From positions 194,856 to 258,855 of the forward strand of contig JAZKDW010000024.1 in NCBI GenBank assembly GCA_040387375.1: a DNA stretch of 64,000 nt. Reading direction: 5' to 3'. The DNA is from JAZKDW01 sp040387375 (GTDB lineage Bacteria; Pseudomonadota; Gammaproteobacteria; Burkholderiales; Burkholderiaceae_D). Made by a program: the position numbers and the translations under genes. Of this stretch, positions 39,970-48,488 are shown piece after piece. The notes under the pieces were generated by a model. The model was not told where the DNA came from. It ran no database searches and saw only the letters and a program-made list of their open reading frames with translations. The number at the start of each line of letters is the position of its first letter. Positions within the stretch are counted from its first letter, which is position 1.

Positions 39970-40469
39970 TTGTTCCAATGACTACTTTCCAATTCAATGA
40001 CAAGCCGGACGCACGCCACCGCGTGACGACCCAGGGCGGCGCGATCCAGGTCGGCGCCACCAGCGTGTCGGTGCGCGCAGTTGGCGGCGGCAGTTTTGCC
40101 AGCGCCGTCAACGGCCGCAACGAACGACTGCAGGCGGTCGCGCACGGCGACGCCATCTTCGTGCAGCTGAAAGGCCGCGCATGGCGTCTGGAGCGGATCG
40201 ATCCGCTGCGCTCGGCGTCTGCCGCGGCAAGCGGCGGCGCCGGTTCGCTGCAGGCGCCGATGCCGGGTGTGGTGGTGTCGCTGCTGGTGCAGCATGGCCA
40301 GCAGGTCAAGGAGGGAGACGCGCTTCTGGTAATTGAAAGCATGAAGCTGCAAATGACGATTTCAGCGCCGCTGGACGGCGCGGTGACAGAGCTGCCGTTC
40401 GCGGCCGGCCAAACCTTCCAGCGCGGCGCCGTGCTGGCCAGGGTCGACGCAAATGGAGAACAAGCATGA
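39957..40469 (+). CDS. Biotin carboxyl carrier protein subunit (split from alpha subunit)
   Basis: The 170-residue protein has a short linker-like N-terminal half and a biotinyl domain (about 95-170) with 'LQAPMPGVVVSLLV' and the biotin site 'ESMKLQM', lysine 130 (variant of the usual AMKM). In methylcrotonyl- and geranyl-CoA carboxylases this part is fused to the carboxylase; here it is separate, in the -1 frame relative to the upstream gene. A later ATG at 39978 could also be the start. It carries CO2 between the two catalytic subunits. Confidence 0.92.
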   Translation: MAQLIVPMTTFQFNDKPDARHRVTTQGGAIQVGATSVSVRAVGGGSFASAVNGRNERLQAVAHGDAIFVQLKGRAWRLERIDPLRSASAAASGGAGSLQAPMPGVVVSLLVQHGQQVKEGDALLVIESMKLQMTISAPLDGAVTELPFAAGQTFQRGAVLARVDANGEQA

Positions 40470-42073
40470 GCCGCATCATCAGCAAGCTGGACACCGGATC
40501 GGCGGCCTACCGGGACAATCACAAGGCGATGACCGAAAAGGTCGAAGCCCTGCGCGCGCAGGTGCACAAGGCCCGCTTCGAGCGCCCGCAGCGTGACATC
40601 GACCGCCTGCACCGCCAGAACAAACTCACAGTGCGCGAGCGGCTCGACCTGCTGCTCGATCCCGGCACGCCATTCCTCGAATTCAGCACGCTGGCGGCAA
40701 ACCGCGCCTATGACGGCGAGGTGCAGGGCGCCGGGCAGGTGTCCGGCATCGGCATCATCCAGGGCCGTGAAGTCGTGATCCACGCCGACGATCCGAGCAT
40801 CAAGGGCGGCGCGTGGTATCCGCTGTCGGTGAAAAAAATCATACGCGCGCTCGATATCGCCATCGAGAACCGGCTGCCGGTGATCCACCTGTGCGACAGC
40901 GCGGGCGGTTTCCTGCCGCTGCAGTCGGAACTGTTTCCGGACCGTTATGCGGCCGGGCGCATCTTCCGCAACCAGTGCACGCTATCCAAGATGGGCATAC
41001 CGCAAATCGCGGTGGTGCTCGGTCACTGCACGGCCGGCGGCGCCTATATCCCTGCCCTGTGCGACTACAGCGTGATCGTGCGCGGCAACGGCGGTGTGTT
41101 CCTGGGCGGCCCGCCGCTGGTCAAGGCCGCCACCGGTGAAGTGGTGACGGCCGAAGCGCTCGGCGGCGCTGAAATGCACACCACCGTGTCGGGCACCTGC
41201 GACTACGCGGCCGACGACGAACCGCATGCGATGGCGATGGCGCGCGACATCCTCGCCCAGACTACCCCGATCCGCAAACAGGAAATCGACCGCATCGCCG
41301 CCGAGGCGCCGCATTACGATCCGGCCGAACTGTACGGCGTGGTGCCGACCGACTGGAAGACCGGCTTCGACATGCGCGAGGTGATTGCGCGCATCGTCGA
41401 CGGCAGCAATTTCCATGAATACCAGCCGGGCTATGGCACGACGATGATCTGTGGTTATGCGCGCATCTGGGGCTGCAAGGTCGGCATCCTGGCCAACAAC
41501 GGCGTGCTGTTCAACGACAGTTCACTCAAGGCGGCGCACTTCATGCGCCTGTGCGACCGCGACCGTACGCCGCTGGTGTTCTTGCAGAACATCACGGGTT
41601 ACATGGTGGGCCGCGAATATGAAGAACGCGGCATCACCAAGGACGGCGCAAAAATGATCATGACCCAGGTCGGCTGCACGGTGCCGAAGTTTACGGTGAT
41701 TGTCGGCGGTTCGTTCGGGGCCGGCAATTACGGCATGTGCGGACGCGCGTTCGATGGCCGTTTCCTGTGGATGTGGCCGCAGTCGCAGATCGCCGTCATG
41801 GGCGCCGAACAGGCGGCCAATACGCTGGCCGACGTCAAGATCCGCCAGTTGCAAAGGCAGGGCCACGAACTCACGGCCGAGGAAATCGCAGCGATCCGGG
41901 AACCGGTGCTGGCCAGCTTCGAGGCCGAGAGCGATGCCTATTATTCGACTTCCGAAATGTGGGACGATGGCATTCTCGACCCGGTCGACACGCGCAATGC
42001 GCTGGGCATGGCGATCGTGGCATCGTTGAATGCGCCGTTTGAGGAGATGGGTTACGGCGTGTTGCGGCTTTAG
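40466..42073 (+). CDS. Acyl-CoA carboxylase carboxyltransferase (beta) subunit, MCC/GCC-like
   Basis: The 535-residue crotonase-fold carboxyltransferase has 'GGAYIPALCDYSVIVRGNGG' and 'FLGGPPLVKAATGE', then 'ALGGAEMHTTVSGTCDYAAD', the acyl-CoA and biotin-binding segments of methylcrotonyl/geranyl-CoA carboxylases. It moves CO2 from biotin to an alpha,beta-unsaturated branched acyl-CoA. The start overlaps the carrier gene stop (ATGA). The three consecutive genes therefore make one complete carboxylase. Substrate (methylcrotonyl, geranyl or another) cannot be fixed without an alignment of the binding pocket. Confidence 0.94.
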   Translation: MSRIISKLDTGSAAYRDNHKAMTEKVEALRAQVHKARFERPQRDIDRLHRQNKLTVRERLDLLLDPGTPFLEFSTLAANRAYDGEVQGAGQVSGIGIIQGREVVIHADDPSIKGGAWYPLSVKKIIRALDIAIENRLPVIHLCDSAGGFLPLQSELFPDRYAAGRIFRNQCTLSKMGIPQIAVVLGHCTAGGAYIPALCDYSVIVRGNGGVFLGGPPLVKAATGEVVTAEALGGAEMHTTVSGTCDYAADDEPHAMAMARDILAQTTPIRKQEIDRIAAEAPHYDPAELYGVVPTDWKTGFDMREVIARIVDGSNFHEYQPGYGTTMICGYARIWGCKVGILANNGVLFNDSSLKAAHFMRLCDRDRTPLVFLQNITGYMVGREYEERGITKDGAKMIMTQVGCTVPKFTVIVGGSFGAGNYGMCGRAFDGRFLWMWPQSQIAVMGAEQAANTLADVKIRQLQRQGHELTAEEIAAIREPVLASFEAESDAYYSTSEMWDDGILDPVDTRNALGMAIVASLNAPFEEMGYGVLRL

Positions 42074-42484
42074 CATTCCGTCATTCCCGCGAAGGCGGGA
42101 ATCCAGGCTGCGTTCGAGCGGGTTATGGATTCCCGCCTTCGCGGGAACGACGGTAGATTTGGCGGCGGCCGGTTGGTGGTATGGACGTATCAATTACTAC
42201 CGTCATTCCCGCGCATGCGGGAATCCAGGCTGCGTTCGAGCGGGTTATGGATTCCCGCCTGCGCGGGAATGACGGTAGATTTGGCGGCGGCCGGTTGGTG
42301 GTATGGACGTATCAATTACTACCGTCATTCCCGCGCATGCGGGAATCCAGGCTGCGTTCGAGCGGATTATGGATTCCCGCTTTCGCGGGAACGACGGTAG
42401 TTTTCTCGGGGTGACCCGTAAAAGGACAGTCAGATGCCTTCATCGGGCAATTTTCACCACTCTTCCAGCCTAAAGGATTGACTG
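42074..42484. repeat. Tandem array of three REP pairs (122-bp unit)
   Basis: Six REP-like palindromes lie at 42079-42105, 42127-42153, 42201-42227, 42249-42275, 42323-42349 and 42371-42397, alternately oriented. Each inverted pair plus the same spacer makes a 122-bp unit repeated twice and started a third time; only a few bases differ between units. The array fills most of the 411-bp gap between the carboxylase and the next synthetase gene. Such BIME-like blocks can stabilise or terminate mRNA; here the downstream genes may be expressed at another level than the upstream ones. Confidence 0.9.
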
Positions 42485-44125
42485 ATGATTTCGAGCGACG
42501 AGCAATCGACCATCGGCGAAACATTCTTTCGCGCCGCGCAGGCTTATGCGGGCAACACCTTGCTGGCAGTCCCCGCCAACCCCGGACGGCATTACGCGCC
42601 GCAAGGTGTCGAGATCAGTTACCGGGAAGCGGCGGACCGCGTGCGTGTTCTGATGACGCAGTACGCCAACGCCGGCTACGGCGTCGGCCATCGCATCGGT
42701 CTGCTGATCGAAAACCGCCCCGAACATCAGCTGCACAAGCTGGCGATGAATGCGCTGGGCGCCTGTTGTGTGCCGCTCAATCCGGACCACCGCCCACGCG
42801 AACTGGCTTATGTGATCGACCATGCACGGATCGATCTGATCGTGGTGGTGACGAAGCTCGAAGCGCAGCTGCGGCTGGGGCTCGCGGAAGCGCGGCACCA
42901 GCCCCGGGTGGTGCTGTTCGAGGCCGTGGCCAACGGACTTCCAGCCGCCGCCACACCAGCCGTATCCACCACGCCGGTCAGCAGCACACCGGCGAGCGTG
43001 CTGTACACCTCGGGCACCACAGGCCGTCCGAAGGGATGTGTGCTGTCGCACGCTTATGAAATCGCCGGCGGCGCCTGGTACGCGACCCGCGGCGGACTGG
43101 CCAGCTTCGGCGAAGGCAACGAGCGCATTTACAATCCGCTGCCGCTGTTGCACGTCAACTCATCGATTTTTTCCTTTTTCTGCGCCATGTTGAAGGGTAA
43201 CTGCCAGATACAGACCGACCGTTTCCAGGTCTCGCGCTGGTGGACCGAATTGTTCGAATCGCGCGCGACCGTGGTCCATTACCTGGGGGTGGTGGTGCAG
43301 ATGCTGCTGGCCCAGCCGGCCCATCCGCATGAACGTGAGCACCGGATTCGTTTTGCCGTCGGCGCCGGCGCCGAACCGCAACTGCACGCGGCCTTTGAAA
43401 AACGTTTCGGATTTCCGCTGATCGAATTGTGGGGCATGACGGAAATAGTGCGCGGAATGTTCGACTGCCTGCCGCCGCGCCAGGTCGGCACCCGCGCCTT
43501 CGGCCGTGCGCAACCGGGCCTGGAGGTGCGGGTGGTCGACGATCTGGATGCCGACATGCCCGACGGCTCGGAAGGCGAAATGCTGGTGCGGCATTCGGCC
43601 GCGACACCGCGCAAGAACTTTTTCAGCGAGTACCTCGACGATGAAGCGGCCACCGAAAGCGCGTGGCGCGGCGGCTGGTTCCACACCGGCGATATCGTCA
43701 GGCGCGACCCGGACGGCATGATGCATTTTGTCGACCGCCGCAAGAATATCATCCGCCGCTCTGGAGAAAACATCGCCGCCGCCGAGGTCGAGGCGCTGCT
43801 GCTGACCCATCCTCTGGTCAGGGCAGCCGCGGTGCTGGCGGTGGACGACGAAATCCGCGAACAGGAAGTGCTGGCCTGCGTGGTGTTCAATGAAATGCCG
43901 GCTGACCGCAACGCCGCGGTGCAAATCCTGTTCGACTTCTGCCACGCCAACCTGGCCTACTACAAGGCGCCGGGCTGGGTCTGGCTGACCGACAGCATTC
44001 CCACCACCGCCACGCAGAAAGTCCAAAAACACCAGATCTTCCCGCCCGATACCGACCCGCGCACGCTGGACGGCATGATCGATCTGCGCGCCCTCAAAAA
44101 GAGGGATGCGCGCCCTGCTTCCTGA
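42485..44125 (+). CDS. AMP-forming acyl-CoA synthetase / CoA ligase
   Basis: The 546-residue enzyme has the AMP-binding loop 'VLYTSGTTGRPKGCVLS', 'ELWGMTEIVRGM', 'GWFHTGDIVRRD' and a C-terminal lid with 'DRRKNIIRRSGENIAAAEVE'. It resembles the carnitine-CoA-ligase/short-to-medium acid branch and differs from the long-chain type at 30850. Two ligases in one locus suggest that either two acids enter the pathway or the second reactivates an intermediate. The gene follows the REP array. Confidence 0.9.
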   Translation: MISSDEQSTIGETFFRAAQAYAGNTLLAVPANPGRHYAPQGVEISYREAADRVRVLMTQYANAGYGVGHRIGLLIENRPEHQLHKLAMNALGACCVPLNPDHRPRELAYVIDHARIDLIVVVTKLEAQLRLGLAEARHQPRVVLFEAVANGLPAAATPAVSTTPVSSTPASVLYTSGTTGRPKGCVLSHAYEIAGGAWYATRGGLASFGEGNERIYNPLPLLHVNSSIFSFFCAMLKGNCQIQTDRFQVSRWWTELFESRATVVHYLGVVVQMLLAQPAHPHEREHRIRFAVGAGAEPQLHAAFEKRFGFPLIELWGMTEIVRGMFDCLPPRQVGTRAFGRAQPGLEVRVVDDLDADMPDGSEGEMLVRHSAATPRKNFFSEYLDDEAATESAWRGGWFHTGDIVRRDPDGMMHFVDRRKNIIRRSGENIAAAEVEALLLTHPLVRAAAVLAVDDEIREQEVLACVVFNEMPADRNAAVQILFDFCHANLAYYKAPGWVWLTDSIPTTATQKVQKHQIFPPDTDPRTLDGMIDLRALKKRDARPAS

Positions 44126-44159
44126 ACCAATCATCCACTGACATCCTCCGGAGCGCTCC

Positions 44160-45140
44160 ATGCCCATACCCCTGCTGTTCCAGAAATCGCTGGCCATTCC
44201 CGCCATCGGTTCGCCAATGTTCCTGGTGTCGTTCCCGCCGCTGGTGACCGCACTGTGCAAGGCCGGTGTGGTCGGCACTTTCCCGCACGTGAATGCGCGC
44301 CCTTCATCGCAGCTCGACGACTGGCTCACCACCATCGAGACCGATCTTGCCGCGCACCGGGCCGCTTTTCCCGCCGCCACCGTGGCGCCTTACGGCATCA
44401 ACATGATCGTGCACAAGACCAACGCCCGTTTTGAACCCGACATGGAGATTGTCGTCGCCCACAAGGTGCCGTTCGTGATCACCTGCCTGGGCAATCCGCG
44501 CAAGGTGGTCGATGCCGTGCATGCTTATGGCGGCACCGTATTCTGTGATGTCACCAGCGCCGACCATGCGCGCAAATCGGTGGATGCCGGTGTCGATGGC
44601 CTGATCTGCGTCGGCGGCGGCGCGGGTGGCCACGCATCCAGCCAGAGCAGCTTTTCGCTGGTGCGGGAAATCCGCGAATTCTGGGATGGCTGCCTGGTGC
44701 TGGGCGGCGCCATCAATGACGGTTACCAGGTCCGCGCCGCCGAGGTACTGGGCGCCGACCTCGCTTACATGGGCACACGTTTTTTGGCCACGCAGGAATC
44801 GCAGGCGCAGGACGAATACAAAAAAATGATCGTCGATTGCGGCGTCGCCGACTTGGTCTACACCGACCGCCTGTCAGGCGTGTTCGCCAACTATCTGCGG
44901 CCTTCGATCGAACGTTTCGGCATCGACGTCGCCACGCTGCCGGCAAAGGCGCCCGACATGTCCTCGCTGACTGATACCAATGCCAAACTCTGGAAGGATC
45001 TCTGGAGCGCCGGCCATGGCGTGGCAACGATCCACGACGTGCCGACCGTCGCCGCGCTGGTCGAGCGCATCGCCGCCGAGTACAAGACCGCCTGCGCTAT
45101 TCCGCCCAGCCCGGCGCTGCGCGGAGCGGCCAACGCATGA
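44160..45140 (+). CDS. Nitronate monooxygenase-family flavoprotein
   Basis: The 326-residue TIM-barrel protein has 'GSPMFLVSFPPLVTALCKAG', the flavin-binding 'VGGGAGGHAS', 'LGGAINDGYQVRAAEVLGAD' and 'YMGTRFLATQES', all typical of NPD/nitronate monooxygenases that bind FMN. Members in catabolic clusters often act on other carbonyl or enoyl substrates, so the nitronate name should not be taken as the reaction. The histidine of GGHA is the probable catalytic base. ATGA overlap with the next gene. Confidence 0.9.
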   Translation: MPIPLLFQKSLAIPAIGSPMFLVSFPPLVTALCKAGVVGTFPHVNARPSSQLDDWLTTIETDLAAHRAAFPAATVAPYGINMIVHKTNARFEPDMEIVVAHKVPFVITCLGNPRKVVDAVHAYGGTVFCDVTSADHARKSVDAGVDGLICVGGGAGGHASSQSSFSLVREIREFWDGCLVLGGAINDGYQVRAAEVLGADLAYMGTRFLATQESQAQDEYKKMIVDCGVADLVYTDRLSGVFANYLRPSIERFGIDVATLPAKAPDMSSLTDTNAKLWKDLWSAGHGVATIHDVPTVAALVERIAAEYKTACAIPPSPALRGAANA

Positions 45141-45751
45141 GCGCGCCGGAGCCTGTCGATTTCTACTTCGACTTCGCGTCGCCGTACGGTTATTTCATGT
45201 CCGAGAAAATCGAAGCGCTGGCACAAAATCATGGGCGCACCGTCAGATGGCGGCCGATCCTGCTGTTCGCAATATTGCGCGCGCATGGCTTCGCGGGGCC
45301 GATGGACCATCCGCTCAAACGCGATTACATGGTGAATGACTTCGCCCGCTCGGCTGCCTTGCTGGGTGTCGATTACCGGCTGCCGGCCGTCTTTCCGGTC
45401 GTGACTCAACATGCGGCGCGCGCCTTTTACCTGCTGGAAAAGCACGTGCCCGAAGCCGCCGTTCCCTTCGCCCACAGCGTGCTGCGCAGCTACCTGGCCG
45501 ACGGTGACGATATCTCGGATCTCGACCGGATCAGCGGGCTGGCGGAAAAGGCCAGCGGCGGTTTCTGGCCGGCGGCGCAGATTGCCGGACTGGTACGCAC
45601 AGACGACGCAAAAGCCGATCTCCAGGCCGCCATCCAGCACGCGGTGGAGCAAGGTGTGTTCGGTTCCCCTTTCGTGATTGCCGATGGCGAGGGATTTTTT
45701 GGTGTCGACCGGCTGCCGCATCTTGAAGCGAAACTGGCACGCCGCCAGTAA
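45137..45751 (+). CDS. 2-hydroxychromene-2-carboxylate isomerase-like (DsbA-fold) protein
   Basis: The 204-residue protein has a thioredoxin/DsbA fold without CxxC: 'DFYFDFASPYGYF' at the N-terminus, where the serine takes the catalytic place, and 'QGVFGSPFVIADGEGFFGVD' near the C-terminus. This is the kappa-GST-like HCCA isomerase family, which uses glutathione. Its role beside AtuA and acyl-CoA enzymes is not clear; a cis-trans or ring-related isomerisation of a pathway intermediate is conceivable. Overlaps the upstream flavoprotein gene by four bases. Confidence 0.9.
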   Translation: MSAPEPVDFYFDFASPYGYFMSEKIEALAQNHGRTVRWRPILLFAILRAHGFAGPMDHPLKRDYMVNDFARSAALLGVDYRLPAVFPVVTQHAARAFYLLEKHVPEAAVPFAHSVLRSYLADGDDISDLDRISGLAEKASGGFWPAAQIAGLVRTDDAKADLQAAIQHAVEQGVFGSPFVIADGEGFFGVDRLPHLEAKLARRQ

Positions 45752-45769
45752 AACAAACAGGAGACCATC

Positions 45770-46555
45770 TTGGACAACAATCATGTACTCATCAGCAGAT
45801 TCGGCAGCGTCGGCCTGCTGACCTTCAACCGGCCGGAGTCGCTCAATACGCTCGACATCCCGATGGTGCTGGCGATGGAAACCGCGCTGACGGAACTGGA
45901 GCAGGATGCCGGCATACGCGCAATCGTGGTCACGGGCGCCGACGACCGTGCGTTTATCGCCGGCGGCAATATCGGCGACCTCAACAGCCGTCAGGGATTG
46001 CAGCACTTCGCCGAATTCGGTTCGGTGCTGCACCGCGTATTCCGGCGTTTTGAAACCTGCGTCAAACCCACGCTGGCCGCCGTCAATGGCTGGGCGCTTG
46101 GTGGCGGCATGGAATTCATGCTCACCATAGACATCCGCCTGATGGCCGAGGAAGCGAAGCTCGGCATGCCGGAAATCAAGCTTGGCCTGTTCCCCGGCGG
46201 CGGCGGTTCACAACGCCTGATGCGCCAGATTCCGCTGTGCCAGGCAAAACTTCTGATGTTTACCGGCGACTCCCTGAACGCGGCCGAGGCGCTTGCGCTG
46301 GGCCTGGTCAGCCGCACGGTGCCGCGCGCGATGCTGCTGGAGGAAACCCTGGCGCTCGCGCAGCGCATCGCTGAAAAATCGCCGTTGACGCTGAGGCTGC
46401 TGAAGAATTCCATGCTGCACGGCGCCGACATGCCGCTCGAGGCGGCTCTGGCGTTCGAAAACACCAACATCAGCCTGGTGTTCGACAGCGCCGATGCGCA
46501 TGAAGGCTGCAGCGCTTTTCTCGAAAAAAGGAAGCCTGTATTCACGGGCAAGTAA
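45770..46555 (+). CDS. Enoyl-CoA hydratase
   Basis: The 261-residue crotonase begins with TTG, supported by AGGAG nine bases upstream. It keeps both catalytic glutamates ('GGGMEFML' and 'GMPEIKLGLFPGGGGSQRLM'), unlike the two other crotonases of the locus, so it is the one most likely to be a genuine enoyl-CoA hydratase of the beta-oxidation type. It is placed 18 bp after the HCCA isomerase-like gene and 21 bp before AtuA. Confidence 0.92.
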   Translation: MDNNHVLISRFGSVGLLTFNRPESLNTLDIPMVLAMETALTELEQDAGIRAIVVTGADDRAFIAGGNIGDLNSRQGLQHFAEFGSVLHRVFRRFETCVKPTLAAVNGWALGGGMEFMLTIDIRLMAEEAKLGMPEIKLGLFPGGGGSQRLMRQIPLCQAKLLMFTGDSLNAAEALALGLVSRTVPRAMLLEETLALAQRIAEKSPLTLRLLKNSMLHGADMPLEAALAFENTNISLVFDSADAHEGCSAFLEKRKPVFTGK

Positions 46556-46576
46556 GGACAACACGCAAAGGCATTC

Positions 46577-48406
46577 ATGACGAACAAAATTGTACGCATC
46601 GGTTGCGCCTCGGGATTCTGGGGCGATACGCCGGAGGGCGCGCGGCAGCTGATCAAGGGCGGCCAGGTGGATTACCTGGTGTTCGACTACCTCGCCGAAA
46701 TCACGATGTCGATCCTGGCCCGCCTGCGCGAGCGCGACCAGGAACAGGGTTATGCGACCGACTTCGTGACCCAGGTCATCAAGCCGTACGCTGCCGATAT
46801 CGCCGCACAGGGCCTGAAGATCGTGGTCAATGCCGGCGGTGTCAATCCATTGGGATGCAAGGCTGCGCTGGAAAAGGAAATCGCGGCGCAAGGCTTGCAG
46901 CTGACGGTTGCCGCCGTCGTCGGCGACGACGTGATGACGCAGCTGGAAGCTTTGCGCGAGGGCGGCGTGCGTGAAATGTTCAACGACACGGTACTGCCGA
47001 AAGAGCTGATTTCCGCCAACGCCTATCTGGGCGCCTTTCCGATTGCCGCTGCGCTGAGCGCAGGCGCCGACATCGTGGTCACCGGCCGCTGCGTCGACAG
47101 CGCGCTGGTGCTCGGCCCGCTGATCCATGAGTTCGGCTGGCGGCCTGAACAGGTCGACCTGCTTGCCGCCGGTTCGCTGGCCGGACATATCATCGAGTGC
47201 GGAACACAGTGCACCGGCGGCTTCCTGACCGACTGGGAAGACATGCAAGCGGGTTGGGCGGACATGGGTTTTCCGATCGTCGAGTGCAGCGCGGACGGCA
47301 GCTTCATCGTCACAAAACCCGCTGGCACAGGCGGCGGCGTGACGCGGCAGACGATCGCCGAGCAAATCACCTACGAGACCGGCGACCCGCGCTGTTACGT
47401 GCTGCCCGATGTCATCTGCGACTTCTCCGCGGTGCGCGTCGAGGAGCTCGAAAAAGACCGGGTCAAGGTCAGCGGTGTGTGCGGTCGGCCTCCTACCCAA
47501 ACGTACAAGGTCAGTGCAACCTGTCCGGATGGTTACCGCAGCATGACCACGTTGCTGATCCGCGGCATGGGGGCAGCGCCCAAGGCGCATGCGCTGGCGA
47601 AAGCCATCATTCACCGCACGACTGCCTTGTTCGAACGCGACAAGCTCGGCAGCTACACCGAAACCTCGGTGGAAGTGCTGGGCGCCGAAGCAGGTTATGG
47701 CCCGCATGCAAGCGCGCATGCGCAGGCGTCCAGGGAGGTCATGCTCAAGCTCGGTGTCCGGCACGCCAACCCGAAGGCGCTTGCCGTCTTCGCGCGCGAA
47801 ATATTTCCGATGTCGACCAGTACCGTACAAGGCATTGCCGGGCTCTTCAGTGGCCGTCCAAAAGTACAGCCGGTGGTGCGGCTGTTCTCGATGCTGATGG
47901 ACAAGGCTGCGGTTGCAGTCACGGTGCAGGTCGGATCGCGTCTGATCGAGGTCGATGATTCGCCGGTGCCGGTAGCGGCAAAGACAGAGCATGGCGCGGG
48001 CCGGCCAACGTCCCCGCCTCGCATGCCGGCGACGACAGGTCGCACAAAGACCGTGCCGCTTGCTTGCCTTGCTTATGCACGCAGCGGCGACAAGGGCGAC
48101 ATGTCGAACATCGCGGTGCTGGCACGCCGTCCGGAATTTCTTCCACTGTTGCGAGAGCAGTTGACGAGTGCGAAGGTCAGGGAATATTTCGCGTATCTGA
48201 TGAGCGGAGAAGTCGAGCGTTTCGAATGGCCAGGGCTGGACGGCTTCAATTTTCTCTTGCACGATGCGCTGGGCGGCGGTGGTGTTGCCTCGCTTCGCTT
48301 CGACCCGCAGGGCAAGGCGCACGCCCAGATAATGCTCGAATTGCCAGTTGACGTTCCACTGGAATGGATGAGATCAGGATGGGTGAAGGAAGACGACGGT
48401 ACCTAA
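46577..48406 (+). CDS. atuA: AtuA family protein (acyclic terpene utilization)
   Basis: The 609-residue protein has the long N-terminal DUF1446 domain ('IGCASGFWGDTPEGARQLI', 'DYLVFDYLAEITMSIL', 'VVNAGGVNPLGCK', 'GRCVDSALVLGPLI') fused to the C-terminal AtuA-related domain (about 490-600, 'LAYARSGDKGDMSNIAVLAR'). In Pseudomonas, atuA is the first gene of the citronellol/geraniol cluster; its biochemical role is not settled. Many catabolic clusters encode the two parts separately; here they are fused. It ends the plus-strand catabolic run. Confidence 0.93.
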   Translation: MTNKIVRIGCASGFWGDTPEGARQLIKGGQVDYLVFDYLAEITMSILARLRERDQEQGYATDFVTQVIKPYAADIAAQGLKIVVNAGGVNPLGCKAALEKEIAAQGLQLTVAAVVGDDVMTQLEALREGGVREMFNDTVLPKELISANAYLGAFPIAAALSAGADIVVTGRCVDSALVLGPLIHEFGWRPEQVDLLAAGSLAGHIIECGTQCTGGFLTDWEDMQAGWADMGFPIVECSADGSFIVTKPAGTGGGVTRQTIAEQITYETGDPRCYVLPDVICDFSAVRVEELEKDRVKVSGVCGRPPTQTYKVSATCPDGYRSMTTLLIRGMGAAPKAHALAKAIIHRTTALFERDKLGSYTETSVEVLGAEAGYGPHASAHAQASREVMLKLGVRHANPKALAVFAREIFPMSTSTVQGIAGLFSGRPKVQPVVRLFSMLMDKAAVAVTVQVGSRLIEVDDSPVPVAAKTEHGAGRPTSPPRMPATTGRTKTVPLACLAYARSGDKGDMSNIAVLARRPEFLPLLREQLTSAKVREYFAYLMSGEVERFEWPGLDGFNFLLHDALGGGGVASLRFDPQGKAHAQIMLELPVDVPLEWMRSGWVKEDDGT

Positions 48407-48488
48407 AGCGCATGCGGCCAGGGTCTGCAATGGTGAAGCGGACCGCGGCGCCGCGACGCGCCGCGTCAATTCAACACGATCATCCGTT

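Noticed and set aside
42079..42397. CRISPR array
   Set aside because: The spacers are identical between units and the unit is 122 bp with inverted pairs, so it is a REP/BIME block.
42030..42414. Three short open frames inside the REP array
   Set aside because: They are translations of the 122-bp repeat and contain the same palindromes; not genes.
46208..48322. 704-codon open frame on the minus strand
   Set aside because: Antisense of the AtuA gene; the AtuA reading frame has clear family motifs and the antisense product has none.
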